DNA of 64,000 bases from JAMHWF01 sp048500255 (GTDB lineage: Bacteria; Pseudomonadota; Gammaproteobacteria; Burkholderiales; Burkholderiaceae_C). The stretch's first letter is position 1; each line of letters begins with the position of its first letter. The stretch is taken from NCBI GenBank assembly GCA_048500255.1, contig JASNYH010000003.1:248001-312000 (forward strand), written 5' to 3'. This document shows positions 43,568-51,869 of the stretch, piece by piece. A program made the position numbers and the translations under genes. The notes below the pieces were generated by a model. The model worked only from the letters and a program-made list of their open reading frames with translations, made no database searches and had not been told where the DNA came from.

Positions 43568-44044
43568 TCAGCCGTCGGCGGCGCCGGCCCAGCCGCAGCG
43601 GCGCCAGGCCTCGAACACGGCGACGGCGACGGCGTTGCTCAGGTTGAGGCTGCGCTGGCCGGGCCGCATCGGCAGCCGCACGCGCTGAGCCGGCGCGAAG
43701 GCGTCGCGCAACTCGCGCGGCAGCCCGGACGTCTCGCTGCCGAACACCAGCCAGTCGCCGGGCGTCCAGGTCACGTCGTCGTGGCGGCGGCTGCCCTGCG
43801 TCGTGAAGACGAAGCAGCGCTCCGGCTCGGGGCGCGCGGCCTGCACGAAGGTGGCCCAGCTCGCGTGGCGGCGCACGTTCACGTATTCGTGATAGTCGAG
43901 CCCGGCACGCTGCAGCAGGCGATCCTCCATCGAGAAGCCCAGCGGCTCGACGAGGTGCAGCTCGCAGCCCGTGTTGGCGGCGAGTCGGATCACGTTGCCC
44001 GTGTTGGGCGGGATCTCGGGGTGGACCAGGACGATGCGGAACAT
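43568..44044 (-). CDS. trmL: tRNA (cytidine/uridine-2'-O-)-methyltransferase
   Basis: 158 aa SPOUT methyltransferase that methylates the ribose of the wobble base in tRNA-Leu isoacceptors. IVLVHPEIPPNTGNVIRLAANTG, LVFGSETSGLP and the C-terminal knot QRSLNLSNAVAVAVFE are diagnostic. It lies 10 bases after comF on the same strand, and 95 bases separate it from the regulator gene downstream. Confidence 0.95.
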   Translation of the reverse strand: MFRIVLVHPEIPPNTGNVIRLAANTGCELHLVEPLGFSMEDRLLQRAGLDYHEYVNVRRHASWATFVQAARPEPERCFVFTTQGSRRHDDVTWTPGDWLVFGSETSGLPRELRDAFAPAQRVRLPMRPGQRSLNLSNAVAVAVFEAWRRCGWAGAADG

Positions 44045-44054
44045 GTGCGCGCAC

Positions 44055-44774
44055 TCAACCCAGCGGCGTGCGCGCGACGACCCAGCACTGCACGCGCGCC
44101 GCGCCGGCCCGATGCAGCGTGCGCGCCGCTTCGCCGGCCGTCGCGCCCGTCGTCAGCACGTCGTCGACGAGCGCGATGTCGGCGTCGCGCAGCAGCGCGG
44201 CGCGGCGCGGTGCCACGAGGAAGGCGCCGCGCACGTTGGCGGCGCGCGCCTCGCGCGGCAGCGCGAGCTGCGGCGGCGTGTCCTTGATGCGCAGCAGCGC
44301 CGCGGCATCGCTGCGGCAGCCGAGGCGGCGCGCGACGCGGCGCGCCAGCTCCCAGGCCTGGTTGTAGCCGCGCTCGCGCAGTCGCGCGTCGGACAGCGGC
44401 ACCGGCAGCACCCACTGCGGCAGCGCGGCGCCGCTCGCGGCGATGCGCTCGGCGAGCGCGTCGGCGAGCAGCGGCGCCAGCTCGAGCGCGGCGTGGTACT
44501 TCAGCCTCGACACCAGCGCGTCCCACGGCCATGCATAGTCGGCGAGCGCGACGGCGCACTCCCACGGCGGCGGCTCGCGCAGGCAGGCTCCGCAGCAGTC
44601 GGTCGCGCCGTCGCCGGGCAGGCGCGATGCGCAGCGCCGGCAGCGCGGCACGACGGCGAGCCAACGCGCCGCGCAGTCGCGGCACAGGCGCTGCAGATCC
44701 CAGCCGCGGCAGACGGCGCACTGCGTCGGCAGGCGCAGGCGGCGGTCGCGTCGCACGCGGGGCGCATCGATCAT
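44055..44774 (-). CDS. comF: ComF family phosphoribosyltransferase-like protein
   Basis: 239 aa. N-terminal zinc-finger-like cysteines (CAVC, CRDC, CRRC, CCGAC, within about residues 18-65), then a type I PRTase domain with the PRPP loop IALVDDVLTTGATAGEAA near the C-terminus. ComF is tied to DNA uptake in competent bacteria, but many homologues are uncharacterised. RLKYHAALELAPLLADAL is typical. It is divergent from the methyltransferase gene (23 bases). Confidence 0.92.
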   Translation of the reverse strand: MIDAPRVRRDRRLRLPTQCAVCRGWDLQRLCRDCAARWLAVVPRCRRCASRLPGDGATDCCGACLREPPPWECAVALADYAWPWDALVSRLKYHAALELAPLLADALAERIAASGAALPQWVLPVPLSDARLRERGYNQAWELARRVARRLGCRSDAAALLRIKDTPPQLALPREARAANVRGAFLVAPRRAALLRDADIALVDDVLTTGATAGEAARTLHRAGAARVQCWVVARTPLG

Positions 44775-44782
44775 CGGCTCAA

Positions 44783-44788
44783 TATACT
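44783..44788 (+). promoter_or_regulatory. -10 box 9 bases before methyltransferase ATG
   Basis: TATACT followed by GGGCCGCAC and ATG at 44798, with no ribosome site in between. The layout matches the one before yqgE. Confidence 0.45.
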
Positions 44789-44797
44789 GGGCCGCAC

Positions 44798-45700
44798 ATG
44801 GCCGACGCCGCTGCGCCACCCTCTGCCGCCCGGGCGCTCGACGCACCCGCGCTGACGCGCGCGCTGCGCCGGCTCGGCACCGCCGCCGAGCCGCCGTGGC
44901 TGCACGCCGAAGTGGCGCGGCGCATGGCCGAGCGGCTGGCGATCGTCAAGCTGCAGCCGCGGGCGGTGCTCGACTGGTCGTCGTTCCTCGGCGCGGGCGG
45001 CGCGCTGCTCGACGCCGCCTATCCGCAGGCGCGTCGCCTCGTCGTCGAACCGTCCCCCGCGCTGCGCGAGCGCACCGACACGCGCACCGGGCGCGCGCGC
45101 TGGTGGCCGCGGCGCCGGCCCGCGGCGCAGGCCGTCGCCGCCGCCGCCGTGCCGCCCGGCAGCGTGGAACTGGTGTGGGCCAACATGGCGCTGCACGCCG
45201 CCACCGATCCACTCGACGTGATGGCGCAGTGGCAGCGCGCGCTCGCCGTCGGCGGCTTCGTCATGTTCTCGTGCTTCGGGCCCGACACCACGAAGGAGCT
45301 GCGCGAGCTCTACCGCCGCCTCGGCTGGCCGCCGCCATCGGCCGCGTTCGTCGACATGCACGACCTGGGCGACATGATGCTGCACGCCGGCTTCGCCGAC
45401 CCCGTGATGGACCAGGAGCAGATCGTGCTGAGCTGGCCTGATGCCGCGGCGCTCGTCGCCGAACTGCGCGGCCTCGGCGGCAACGTCGCGCCCGAGCGCT
45501 TTGCGGGGCTGCGCACGCCGCGCTGGCGTGCCCGGCTGCTGCGCGAGTTGCAGGCTCTGGCGCGCGAGAACGGCCGCCCGCACCTGACGTTCGAGATCGT
45601 CTATGGCCACGCATTCAAAGCCGCGCCGCGCATGCCGGTGCAGGCCGAGACTGCCGTGCCGCTCGACGCGATGCGCGCCGCGATGCGCCGGCGCCGCTGA
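44798..45700 (+). CDS. BioC-like methyltransferase with degenerate SAM motif
   Basis: 300 aa. It aligns by eye with the BioC-like methyltransferases encoded next to comF in betaproteobacteria: VWANMALHAATDPLDVMAQWQRALAVGGFVMFSCFGPDTTKELRELYRRLGW and MHDLGDMMLHAGFADPVMDQE. The normal glycine-rich motif I is altered (VLDWSSFLGAGGALL lacks the E/DxGxGxG spacing), so SAM binding is uncertain. Biotin genes are not adjacent. A -10 lies 9 bases before ATG. Confidence 0.75.
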   Translation: MADAAAPPSAARALDAPALTRALRRLGTAAEPPWLHAEVARRMAERLAIVKLQPRAVLDWSSFLGAGGALLDAAYPQARRLVVEPSPALRERTDTRTGRARWWPRRRPAAQAVAAAAVPPGSVELVWANMALHAATDPLDVMAQWQRALAVGGFVMFSCFGPDTTKELRELYRRLGWPPPSAAFVDMHDLGDMMLHAGFADPVMDQEQIVLSWPDAAALVAELRGLGGNVAPERFAGLRTPRWRARLLRELQALARENGRPHLTFEIVYGHAFKAAPRMPVQAETAVPLDAMRAAMRRRR

Positions 45701-45724
45701 AAGGCCGTTGGTACTAGCACTGCA

Positions 45725-45752
45725 TTGGCGGCGCCTTGATCTAGGCTAAGAT
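45725..45752 (+). promoter_or_regulatory. Candidate promoter of the cox operon
   Basis: TTGGCG at 45725-45730 and TAAGAT at 45747-45752, 16-base spacer. It lies about 295 bases before the coxB ATG. Confidence 0.5.
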
Positions 45753-45759
45753 CCGCGCC

Positions 45760-46045
45760 CATTCGGGTGCGTTTGTCCTCATGCCGCCCGGTCTGCAAAG
45801 GGCCGGACGGGTGCGGAGATGCTGGTCGGCCTGAGCTGTCTGGAGCAGTTGCAGCATGTCGCAGGCCTAACGCGCGCGGCATGGGCTGGTTGTTCGGCCA
45901 GCCGCTTTCGCTGCTGCATGCGGACGACCACCTCGAATCTCGGCTGGCAAGGCAAGGCCCGGACGCGTCGGCATCGGCGCTGCGGGGCGGGGCCTTGACC
46001 GGCGCGACCACGATGGAACTGGATCGAAACCGCGAGCAACCCTCC
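45760..46045 (+). other. Long leader region before coxB, no gene
   Basis: The stretch between the methyltransferase stop (45700) and coxB (46046) holds 345 bases without a convincing gene. After the promoter at 45725-45752 it contains inverted repeats, including a GC-rich one around 45783-45817 (GCCGCCCG ... CGGGTGCGG) and GGCTGG-N8-CCAGCC near 45892. The coxB reading frame is open through it, but the residues are not oxidase-like. I recognise no riboswitch; a structured 5' leader or small RNA is possible. Confidence 0.5.
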
Positions 46046-47221
46046 ATGAATGAAACGCACCGCCTGCTCCCGAGCCGACTCGCTGCCGTCACGCTGACGG
46101 CCTGCGCCCTGCTGGCGGCGCGCGCCCATGCGGCGGTCAACGACCTGCCCGGCGGCCCGGCGGTGCGCCAGATCGACCTGCATCCACCCGTGACGCGCAT
46201 CGCGGCCGAGCAGCAGTGGCTGCACAACTTCATGCTGATCATCTGCCTGGCGATCTTCGTCGGCGTGTTCGGCGTGATGTTCTATTCGCTCTTCAAGCAC
46301 CGCCGCTCACGCGGCGCCAAGCCGGCCAACTTCCACGAGAGCGTGGCCGTCGAGGTGGCGTGGACCGTGGTGCCGTTCGTCATCGTCATCTTCATGGCGC
46401 TGCCGGCGACCAAGGTCGTCGTCGCGATGAAGGACACGACGAACGCCGACCTGACGATCAAGGCCACCGGCATCCAGTGGAAGTGGGGCTACGACTACCT
46501 CAAGGGCGAGGGCGAAGGCATCGCCTTCCTGTCGACGCTCGATCTGAAACATCGTCAGATGTCGGACGCCGGCAAGCCCGAAGGCGACGACTACCTGCTC
46601 AAGGTCGACAACCCGCTGGTCGTGCCGGTCGACAAGAAGATCCGCGTGATCACGACGGCCACCGACGTGATCCACGCCTGGGGCGTGCCGGCGTTCGGCG
46701 TCAAGCAGGACGCCATCCCCGGCTTCGTGCGCGACACCTGGTTCCGCGCCGACAAGGTCGGCGACTTTTACGGCCAGTGCTACGAGCTGTGCGGCAAGGA
46801 ACACGCCTACATGCCGATCCACGTCAAGGTGCTGTCGCAGCAGGACTACAGCGCCTGGGTCGCGGCGCGGCACAAGGAGATGGCGGCCCAGGCCGACGAT
46901 CCGGGCAAGACCTGGGCGCTCGCCGATCTGATGGCGCGCGGCGAGAAGATCTACACCGCCAACTGCGCGGCCTGCCACAAGCCCGACGGCAGCGGCGGCG
47001 GCCCGTTCAAGCCGCTGGCCGGCTCCCAGGTCGTGCTCGACACCGACCACGGCAAGCAACTCGCCATCGTGCTCAACGGCGCCGCCGGCGGCGCGATGCC
47101 GTCGTGGAAGCAGCTGTCGAACACGGAGCTCGCCGCCGTCGTCACGTACACGAAGAACGCCTGGTCCAACAAGACGGGCCAGGTGGTGCAGCCGGCACAG
47201 GTCGCCGCGGCCCGCAAGTGA
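46046..47221 (+). CDS. coxB: Cytochrome c oxidase subunit II with cytochrome c domain
   Basis: 391 aa. Signal peptide about 1-28, two membrane helices, then the CuA cupredoxin domain with Cys245, Cys249 and His253 (CYELCGKEHAYM), fused to a C-terminal cytochrome c domain with heme motif CAACH (Cys307, Cys310, His311) and Met in GGAMPSWKQL. It is thus a caa3-like subunit. It accepts electrons and passes them to subunit I. Start chosen at MNETHRLLPS; a Met 11 codons earlier is possible and the ribosome site is weak. Confidence 0.95.
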   Translation: MNETHRLLPSRLAAVTLTACALLAARAHAAVNDLPGGPAVRQIDLHPPVTRIAAEQQWLHNFMLIICLAIFVGVFGVMFYSLFKHRRSRGAKPANFHESVAVEVAWTVVPFVIVIFMALPATKVVVAMKDTTNADLTIKATGIQWKWGYDYLKGEGEGIAFLSTLDLKHRQMSDAGKPEGDDYLLKVDNPLVVPVDKKIRVITTATDVIHAWGVPAFGVKQDAIPGFVRDTWFRADKVGDFYGQCYELCGKEHAYMPIHVKVLSQQDYSAWVAARHKEMAAQADDPGKTWALADLMARGEKIYTANCAACHKPDGSGGGPFKPLAGSQVVLDTDHGKQLAIVLNGAAGGAMPSWKQLSNTELAAVVTYTKNAWSNKTGQVVQPAQVAAARK

Positions 47222-47252
47222 TTCACGAAGTCGCCCGAAAGGAATCCCGCTC

Positions 47253-48878
47253 ATGAGCGCAGTCCTCGACCACCCGCTCGGCCACGGCCACGGCCACGAC
47301 CAGGCGCACGACCATCCGCACGGCTGGAAGCGCTGGGTCTACGCGACGAACCACAAGGACATCGGCACGATGTACCTGCTGTTCTCGTTCACGATGCTGA
47401 TGGTCGGCGGCGTGCTGGCCATGCTGATCCGCCTCGAGCTGTTCCAGCCCGGGCTGCAGTTCGTCAACCCCGAGCTGTTCAACCAGCTGACGACGATGCA
47501 CGGGCTGATCATGGTGTTCGGCGCTATCATGCCGGCCTTCGTCGGCTTTGCGAACTGGATGCTGCCGATGCAGATCGGCGCGTCCGACATGGCGTTCGCG
47601 CGCATGAACAACCTGAGCTTCTGGCTGCTGATCCCGGCGGCCGCGATGCTGGTCCTGTCGTTCTTCATGCCCGGCGGCGCGCCGGCCGCGGGCTGGACGC
47701 TCTACGCGCCGCTGACGCTGCAGATGGGCCCGTCGATGGACGCCGCGATCTTCGCGGTCCACATCATGGGCGCGAGCTCGATCATGGGCTCGATCAACAT
47801 CATCGTGACGATCCTCAACATGCGCGCGCCCGGCATGACGCTGATGAAGATGCCGCTGTTCGCGTGGACCTGGCTGATCACGGCCTACCTGCTGATCGCC
47901 GTGATGCCGGTGCTCGCCGGCGCGATCACGATGACGCTGACCGACCGCCACTTCGGCACGACGTTCTTCAACCCGGCCGGCGGCGGCGACCCGATCATGT
48001 ACCAGCACATCTTCTGGTTCTTCGGGCACCCCGAGGTCTACATCATGATCCTGCCGGCGTTCGGCATCATCAGTGCCGTGATCCCGGCGTTCGCGCGCAA
48101 GAAGCTGTTCGGCTACACGTCGATGGTGTATGCCACGGCGTCGATCGCGATCCTGTCGTTCATCGTGTGGGCGCACCACATGTTCACCACCGGCATGCCG
48201 GTGACGGGACAGCTGTTCTTCATGTACGCGACGATGCTGATCGCGGTGCCGACCGGCGTGAAGATCTTCAACTGGGTCGCCACGATGTGGCGCGGCTCGA
48301 TGACCTTCGAGACGCCGATGCTGTGGGCGATCGGCTTCATCTTCGTGTTCACGATGGGAGGCTTCACGGGTCTCATCTGCGCGATGGCGCCGTTCGACAT
48401 CCAGATCCAGGACACCTACTACATCGTCGCGCACTTCCACTACGTGCTGGTCGCCGGCTCGCTGTTCGCCCTCTTCGCCGGCTTCTACTACTGGGGCCCG
48501 AAGTGGACGGGCACGATGTACGACGAGACGCGCGGCAGGATCCACTTCTGGGCGTCGATGATCTTCTTCAACCTGACGTTCTTTCCGATGCACTTCCTCG
48601 GCCTGGCCGGCATGCCGCGCCGATACGCCGACTATCCGATGCAGTTCACCGACTTCAACTCGATCGCGTCGATCGGCGCGCTCGGCTTCGGGCTGGCGCA
48701 GGTGTACTTCTTCTTCTTCGTCGTGCTGCCGTGCATGCGCGGCCAGGGCCAACCCGCGCCCCAGAAGCCCTGGGACGGCGCCGAGGGCCTCGAGTGGGAG
48801 TTGCCGTCGCCGGCGCCGTTCCACACCTTCGAGACGCCGCCCAAGCTCGACGCGACGGCGACGAAGATCGTCGCCTGA
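47253..48878 (+). CDS. coxA: Cytochrome c oxidase subunit I
   Basis: 541 aa, twelve membrane helices. It carries heme a, heme a3 and CuB and pumps protons. MHGLIMVFG has a heme-a His, WFFGHPEVYIMILPAFG gives CuB His and the cross-linked Tyr, VWAHHMFTTGMP has two more CuB His, and VAHFHYVLVAGS has the heme His pair. The N-terminus is His-rich (HPLGHGHGHDQAHDHPHG), a possible metal tether common in Burkholderiales. AAGGAA precedes ATG. Confidence 0.98.
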   Translation: MSAVLDHPLGHGHGHDQAHDHPHGWKRWVYATNHKDIGTMYLLFSFTMLMVGGVLAMLIRLELFQPGLQFVNPELFNQLTTMHGLIMVFGAIMPAFVGFANWMLPMQIGASDMAFARMNNLSFWLLIPAAAMLVLSFFMPGGAPAAGWTLYAPLTLQMGPSMDAAIFAVHIMGASSIMGSINIIVTILNMRAPGMTLMKMPLFAWTWLITAYLLIAVMPVLAGAITMTLTDRHFGTTFFNPAGGGDPIMYQHIFWFFGHPEVYIMILPAFGIISAVIPAFARKKLFGYTSMVYATASIAILSFIVWAHHMFTTGMPVTGQLFFMYATMLIAVPTGVKIFNWVATMWRGSMTFETPMLWAIGFIFVFTMGGFTGLICAMAPFDIQIQDTYYIVAHFHYVLVAGSLFALFAGFYYWGPKWTGTMYDETRGRIHFWASMIFFNLTFFPMHFLGLAGMPRRYADYPMQFTDFNSIASIGALGFGLAQVYFFFFVVLPCMRGQGQPAPQKPWDGAEGLEWELPSPAPFHTFETPPKLDATATKIVA

Positions 48879-48888
48879 CGTTCGCGCG

Positions 48889-48999
48889 ATGACGCCCGAG
48901 CAACGCAAGAGCAACCTGCGGCTGGCGCTGATCCTGGCGTCGGTGGCGGCGGCGTTCCTCGTCGGCTTCGTCGGCAAGGCGTTGCTGTTCGGCCTGTGA
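48889..48999 (+). CDS. Cytochrome oxidase small assembly protein
   Basis: 36 aa, MTPEQRKSNLRLALILAS followed by the rest of one membrane helix. Burkholderiales cox operons carry a small protein starting MTPEQ-K-SNLRL at exactly this place, between coxA and ctaG; its action in oxidase assembly is presumed, not shown. It begins 10 bases after coxA and ends 7 bases before ctaG. Confidence 0.85.
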   Translation: MTPEQRKSNLRLALILASVAAAFLVGFVGKALLFGL

Positions 49000-49006
49000 G
49001 CCCGCG

Positions 49007-49609
49007 ATGAGCGCCGACGCCCGCTTCAGCCGCCGCCTGCACGCCGACAACGCGCGCATGACGGCCAAGCTCGTCGTCGTCGTCGCGGCGATGTTCGGCT
49101 TCGGCTATGCGCTCGTGCCGTTGTACGAGACGATCTGCACGGCGCTCGGCATCAACGTGCTGTCGCTGTCGGAGCGTGTCGCGACGACGGGCTCGGCGGC
49201 GGCGGCGCGCCCGGCCAACACGCAGGTCGACCGCACGCGCACGGTGACGATCGAGTTCGATGCCAACGCGCGCGGGCCGTGGGAGTTCAAGCCGGCGGTG
49301 GCGTCGATCGACGTCCATCCGGGCGAACTGGCGACGGTGATGTACCGCTTTCGCAATGCGCAGGACCGCACGATGGCGGCGCAGGCGATCCCGAGCTATG
49401 CGCCGATGCAGGCGATGGCGCACTTCGCCAAGCTCGAGTGCTTCTGCTTCAACGAGTACACGCTGGCGCCGGGCGAGGCGAAAGAGTGGCCAGTCGTGTT
49501 CTACATCGATCCCAAGCTGCCGCGCGACGTGCGCACGATCACGCTGAGCTACACCTTCTTCGAGGTCGGCGGCAAGGTGCCGCCGGCGCCGCCGGGAGCC
49601 GCGTCGTGA
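49007..49609 (+). CDS. ctaG: Cytochrome c oxidase assembly protein Cox11/CtaG
   Basis: 200 aa. One N-terminal membrane helix (LVVVVAAMFGFGYALVPLYETIC) and a periplasmic immunoglobulin-like domain with the copper motif CFCFNEYTL that delivers CuB to subunit I. PLYETICTALGI and VFYIDPKL are typical. Its stop overlaps the DUF2970 GTG start by GTGA. Confidence 0.95.
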   Translation: MSADARFSRRLHADNARMTAKLVVVVAAMFGFGYALVPLYETICTALGINVLSLSERVATTGSAAAARPANTQVDRTRTVTIEFDANARGPWEFKPAVASIDVHPGELATVMYRFRNAQDRTMAAQAIPSYAPMQAMAHFAKLECFCFNEYTLAPGEAKEWPVVFYIDPKLPRDVRTITLSYTFFEVGGKVPPAPPGAAS

Positions 49610-49842
49610 GCGGCGACAGCGGGCTGCGCGAGGCCGTCGGCCGCAAGGCGTCGTTCGGGCGGACGCTGCGCGCCGTCGCGTGGTCGTTCTTCGGCGTGCG
49701 GCGCTCGTCGGGGCTCGAGCACGACGCGACGCGGCTCAATCCGCTGCACCTCGTCGTCGCCGGCGTCGCGGTGGCGGCCTTGTTCGTCGTCGGCCTCGTC
49801 GTGCTGATCCGCTTCGTCGTCGACAGCGGCATCGCGAGCTGA
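49606..49842 (+). CDS. DUF2970 membrane protein
   Basis: 78 aa, GTG start overlapping the ctaG stop. RTLRAVAWSFFGVRRSSGLEHD followed by one membrane helix (LHLVVAGVAVAALFVVGLVVLIRFV) is the DUF2970 pattern. It is always in the cox operon of Burkholderiales and is probably an accessory of oxidase assembly, with no proven role. Confidence 0.88.
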   Translation: MSGDSGLREAVGRKASFGRTLRAVAWSFFGVRRSSGLEHDATRLNPLHLVVAGVAVAALFVVGLVVLIRFVVDSGIAS

Positions 49843-49912
49843 CGCCGCGCGCCTCTTTCCCCTTTTCGAACTCGACAAGCCCACCCGCCCCACGCACGCT
49901 CAGGAGAACACC

Positions 49913-50797
49913 ATGTCGGCAGCGACACCCCCCGGGCAGACGCCCTACTACTTCGTGCCCGCGCCATCGCGGCATCCGGCGATGGCGGCGTTGGGGCTGT
50001 TCCTCGTCATCCTCGGCGCCGCGCAGTGGGTCAACGGCCACGGCTGGGGCGCGTGGTCGCTGCTCGCCGGCCTGCTCGTGTGGGCCGTCACGCTGGCGCA
50101 ATGGTTCGGCGACGCGATCCGCGAGAGCGAAGGCGGGCTCTACAGCAAGCGCATCGACGCGTCGTTCCGCTGGAGCATGAGCTGGTTCATCTTCTCGGAG
50201 GTGATGTTCTTCGGCGCCTTCTTCGGTGCGCTGTTCTGGGCGCGCGTGTTCTCGGTGCCGATGCTCGGCGACCTCGAGCACTCGTTGCTGTGGCCCGACT
50301 TCAAGGCACTGTGGCCGAGTTCGGCGCCGGGCGCGACGGCGTCGCCCGCCGGCACGATCGAGCCGTTCCGCACCATCGGGCCGTGGCCGATCCCGACGAT
50401 CAACACGGCGCTGCTGCTCACGTCGGGCGTCACGCTGACGATCGCGCATCACGCCGTGATCGCCAGCCAGCGCTCCAAGGCGGTGTTCTGGATGTGGATC
50501 ACGGTGCTGCTGGGCGCCACCTTCCTCGGGCTGCAGGCCTACGAGTACGTCCACGCCTATCGCGATCTGAACCTCAAGCTCAGCTCGGGCATCTTCGGCT
50601 CGACCTTCTTCATGCTGACGGGCTTCCACGGTTTCCATGTGTTCGTCGGCATGCTGATGCTGCTGTTCATCACGCTGCGGCTGATGAAGGGCCATTTCAC
50701 GAGCGAGCGCCACTTCGGCTTCGAGGGCGCGGCGTGGTACTGGCACTTCGTCGACGTCGTCTGGCTGGGTCTGTACGTCGTGGTCTACTGGCTGTAG
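49913..50797 (+). CDS. coxC: Cytochrome c oxidase subunit III
   Basis: 294 aa, seven membrane helices. YYFVPAPSRHPAMAALGL, SWFIFSEVMFFGAFFGALFWAR with the conserved Glu, TSGVTLTIAHHAV, FFMLTGFHGFHVFVG and YWHFVDVVWLGLYVVVYWL are standard subunit III segments. A ribosome site (CAGGAG) precedes ATG. It is followed 23 bases later by a strong terminator shared with the convergent DUF2909 gene. Confidence 0.97.
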   Translation: MSAATPPGQTPYYFVPAPSRHPAMAALGLFLVILGAAQWVNGHGWGAWSLLAGLLVWAVTLAQWFGDAIRESEGGLYSKRIDASFRWSMSWFIFSEVMFFGAFFGALFWARVFSVPMLGDLEHSLLWPDFKALWPSSAPGATASPAGTIEPFRTIGPWPIPTINTALLLTSGVTLTIAHHAVIASQRSKAVFWMWITVLLGATFLGLQAYEYVHAYRDLNLKLSSGIFGSTFFMLTGFHGFHVFVGMLMLLFITLRLMKGHFTSERHFGFEGAAWYWHFVDVVWLGLYVVVYWL

Positions 50798-50820
50798 GCG
50801 ATCCTCGACGGGGCCCCCGC

Positions 50821-50850
50821 AAACGCCGCCGAGTGCGGCGTTTGTCGTTT
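50821..50850 (+). terminator. Bidirectional intrinsic terminator after coxC
   Basis: Perfect 9-bp stem AAACGCCGC / GCGGCGTTT around loop CGAGT, followed by GTCGTTT. A-runs before and T-runs after the stem let it serve both the plus-strand coxC and the minus-strand DUF2909 gene. Confidence 0.85.
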
Positions 50851-50858
50851 CTCGGGGC

Positions 50859-51077
50859 TCAGCGGCCGACCGGCAGTCCGGTGGGCTGGATCCAGCCGAG
50901 CTTGTAGGCGACCAGGATGCAGACGAACAGCAGCACCGACAGGCCGACGCGCCACGCCAGCGCGCGCGCCATGTGGCCGGCGCGTGCCGGGTCGCTGCCG
51001 CCGCGCAGCATGTACACGCCGGCCGACACCAGCGCGGCGATGATGGCGAGGAACGCGAGCGCGACCACGATCTTCAT
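50859..51077 (-). CDS. Twin transmembrane protein (DUF2909)
   Basis: 72 aa from MKIVVALAFLAII. Two membrane helices joined by MLRGGSDPARAGHMARALAWRV. DUF2909 proteins sit between coxC and SURF1 on the opposite strand in most Burkholderiales. A -10 box (GATAAT) ends 7 bases before this ATG and covers an alternative ATG three codons upstream, so the MKIV start is chosen. Function unknown. Confidence 0.85.
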   Translation of the reverse strand: MKIVVALAFLAIIAALVSAGVYMLRGGSDPARAGHMARALAWRVGLSVLLFVCILVAYKLGWIQPTGLPVGR

Positions 51078-51084
51078 GCGAGCC

Positions 51085-51090
51085 ATTATC
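51085..51090 (-). promoter_or_regulatory. -10 box 7 bases before DUF2909 ATG
   Basis: Minus-strand GATAAT, then GGCTCGC, then ATG at 51077. It decides the start between two in-frame ATGs and points to a leaderless transcript. Confidence 0.5.
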
Positions 51091-51122
51091 CGACGGGGCG
51101 TCTCGCGCGCCGGCGCACGCCG

Positions 51123-51869
51123 ATGACGCAGCACGGGCATCGGAGTTCCTGGCGGCGCGCGGCCGTCGTGCTGCTGGCGGCGCTGGCCGGCGCGGTGCTG
51201 ACGGCGCGCCTCGGACTGTGGCAGCTCGACCGCGCGGCGCAGAAGACGGCGCTGCAGCGCGACCACGCCGCGCGCGCCGCCGCGCCCTCGCTGCCGGCCG
51301 ACGCGCTCGCGCGCAGCGTCGGCGCCGCCGCGGCGCAGCACCACCGCGCGATCCGGCTCCGCGGGCGCTGGCTCGGCGACGCCACGGTGTTCCTCGAGAA
51401 CCGCCCGATGGACGGCCGCGTCGGCTTCTACGTCGTCACGCCGCTCGTGCTCGCGCCGGGCGACGCCGTGCTGGTGCAGCGCGGTTGGGCGCCGCGCGAC
51501 CTGCGCGATCGGCGGCTGCTGCCGCCCGTGCCGACGCCCGAGGGCGAGGTCGAGCTGCGCGGGCGCATCGCCCCGCCGCCCGGTCGGCTGTACGAGTTCG
51601 ATGCCGACGAGGCCGGCCCGATCCGGCAGAATCTCGATCTCGAACGTCACGCCCGCGAGATCGGCGTGGCGCTGCGTCCGCTGTCGGTGCTGCAGGAGGA
51701 CGACGCATCGACGGCGGCCGACGGCCTGCTGCGGCGCTGGCCGGCGCCGGGCGTCGATGTCGCCAAGCACCAGGGCTATGCGTTCCAGTGGTTCGCCCTG
51801 AGCGCGCTGATCACGGGTCTGTATGTCTGGTTCCAACTCGTCCGCCCCCGGCTCCGCCGCTACCGCTGA
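51123..51869 (+). CDS. SURF1-family oxidase assembly protein
   Basis: 248 aa. Two terminal membrane helices (VVLLAALAGAVLTARLGLWQLDRA near 12-35 and FALSALITGLYVWFQLV near the end) flank the SURF1 domain with FLENRPMDGRVGFYVVTPL and VLVQRGWAPRD. SURF1 helps insert heme a into subunit I. Its 3' end overlaps the next gene by 47 bases in another frame. Confidence 0.93.
   Translation: MTQHGHRSSWRRAAVVLLAALAGAVLTARLGLWQLDRAAQKTALQRDHAARAAAPSLPADALARSVGAAAAQHHRAIRLRGRWLGDATVFLENRPMDGRVGFYVVTPLVLAPGDAVLVQRGWAPRDLRDRRLLPPVPTPEGEVELRGRIAPPPGRLYEFDADEAGPIRQNLDLERHAREIGVALRPLSVLQEDDASTAADGLLRRWPAPGVDVAKHQGYAFQWFALSALITGLYVWFQLVRPRLRRYR

Noticed and set aside
45767..46045. N-terminal extension of coxB in the leader
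   Set aside because: Open frame but no oxidase-like sequence, and the normal signal peptide begins at 46046.
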